From contig DUTO01000015.1 of NCBI GenBank assembly GCA_012842035.1, positions 1 through 5,844 of the forward strand: 5,844 nt of DNA, written 5' to 3'. This stretch comes from Clostridia bacterium. Its GTDB lineage: Bacteria; Bacillota; Peptococcia; DRI-13; DTU073. How positions within the stretch are numbered: the first letter of the stretch is position 1; every line of letters begins with the position of its first letter. Below, piece by piece: positions 5,535 to 5,844 of this stretch. The notes under the pieces were generated by a model. The model searched no databases, was not told where the DNA came from, and saw only the letters and a list, made by a program, of their open reading frames with translations. Both the position numbers and the translations under genes were made by a program.

Positions 5535-5633
5535 ATGGTGAGAAAATAGAGCAGGAGTAAGGCTTTTAGTGAGGAATTAGAAGAATATCTCGAAAGGGGT
5601 AATGTTGAAGAACTGGCAGATTTAGTTAATTAG
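5535..5633 (+). pseudogene. Remnant of a MazG-like / phosphoribosyl-ATP pyrophosphohydrolase-like gene
   Basis: From ATG 5535 the frame reads MVRK, hits TAG at 5547-5549, and goes on SRSKAFSEELEEYLERGNVE, then ELADLVN to a second TAG at 5631-5633. The pattern E-E-L-E-E-Y-L followed by V-E-E-L-A-D is the metal-binding helix pair of MazG-like nucleotide pyrophosphohydrolases. In complete small members of about 90-110 aa, the start has a K-L-V-R-D-K-I-P motif, of which MVRK may be the residue. The expected sequence between the start and the first helix, and after E-L-A-D, is gone. It is therefore read as a decayed gene with a nonsense codon and deletions. It lies 18 bases after the lipoprotein stop and just before the ThpR gene. 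Confidence 0.55.
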
Positions 5634-5655
5634 GAAAAGGTGAAAGGTTGATTAG

Positions 5656-5844
5656 ATGCGTTTGTTCACTGCTATTAATTTTAATAAAGAAATTAAAAAT
5701 AGTCTTCATGAGAACATCAAAAGACTTAAATCATATGCGATGCAAGGCAATTTTACTCGTCCGGAGAATTTACATTTAACCTTGGTTTTCTTGGGTGAAG
5801 TTGTTCCGGATAAAGTGGGTAAAGTAAAGCAGGCTATGGATAAA
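5656..5844 (+). CDS. thpR: RNA 2',3'-cyclic phosphodiesterase (ThpR/LigT, 2H family), 5' part
   Basis: The first 63 codons of a gene that runs off the right edge. The start is supported by AAAGG (5643-5647) eight bases before the ATG. The opening MRLFTAINFNKEIKNSL is the usual start of ThpR proteins. FTRPENLHLTLVFLGEV carries the first H-x-T/S-x signature (HLTL, residues 40-43) of the 2H phosphoesterase superfamily; the second H-x-T-x motif would lie beyond the window. Members hydrolyse 2',3'-cyclic phosphate ends of RNA to 2'-phosphates and were first described as 2'-5' RNA ligases. Nothing abnormal is seen in the visible part. The gene follows the MazG-like remnant by 22 bases and may share its transcript. 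Confidence 0.92.
   Translation, partial: MRLFTAINFNKEIKNSLHENIKRLKSYAMQGNFTRPENLHLTLVFLGEVVPDKVGKVKQAMDK

Overview
The window is AT-rich DNA with clear Shine-Dalgarno sites, sigma-A-type promoters and a TTG-started lipoprotein gene. It looks like the chromosome of a low-GC Bacillota (Clostridia or Negativicutes type); I cannot name the genus.

Left part (1-2135): two near-identical 171-bp direct repeats (1-171 and 1965-2135, three mismatches), each carrying a terminator-like hairpin, enclose a small accessory block. From left to right the block holds a strong consensus promoter that starts a few bases after repeat 1, an unrecognised 141-aa gene, a 41-aa ORF that may be the head of a decayed gene, a Phd/YefM antitoxin with an overlapping RelE/ParE toxin, and a yjbQ-family gene that lacks its first codons. 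The yjbQ sequence starts directly after the toxin stop codon. It is followed by about 110 bp of apparent gene debris that runs into repeat 2. The simplest reading is that a roughly 1.3-kb toxin-antitoxin cargo (about 172-1475) entered next to a yjbQ locus and that the flank was duplicated. The left duplicate would then continue beyond base 1, where an intact yjbQ may lie.

Middle part (2136-4292): a possible promoter with a palindrome over its -10 precedes a 640-aa protein made of alpha-helical, HEAT-like sequence with a C-terminal HIRAN domain. A 44-codon ORF overlaps its stop codon.

Right part (4242-5844): a minus-strand DUF5658-like membrane protein lies divergent from a DUF4846 lipoprotein that probably starts at a TTG codon. 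Then comes a short remnant of a MazG-like (phosphoribosyl-ATP pyrophosphohydrolase-like) gene, and finally the first 63 codons of a ThpR/LigT-type RNA 2',3'-cyclic phosphodiesterase that runs off the window.

Apart from the toxin-antitoxin pair, the genes do not form an obvious pathway. The most notable things are the repeat-flanked insertion with its truncated yjbQ, the unknown cargo genes and the HEAT-HIRAN protein.
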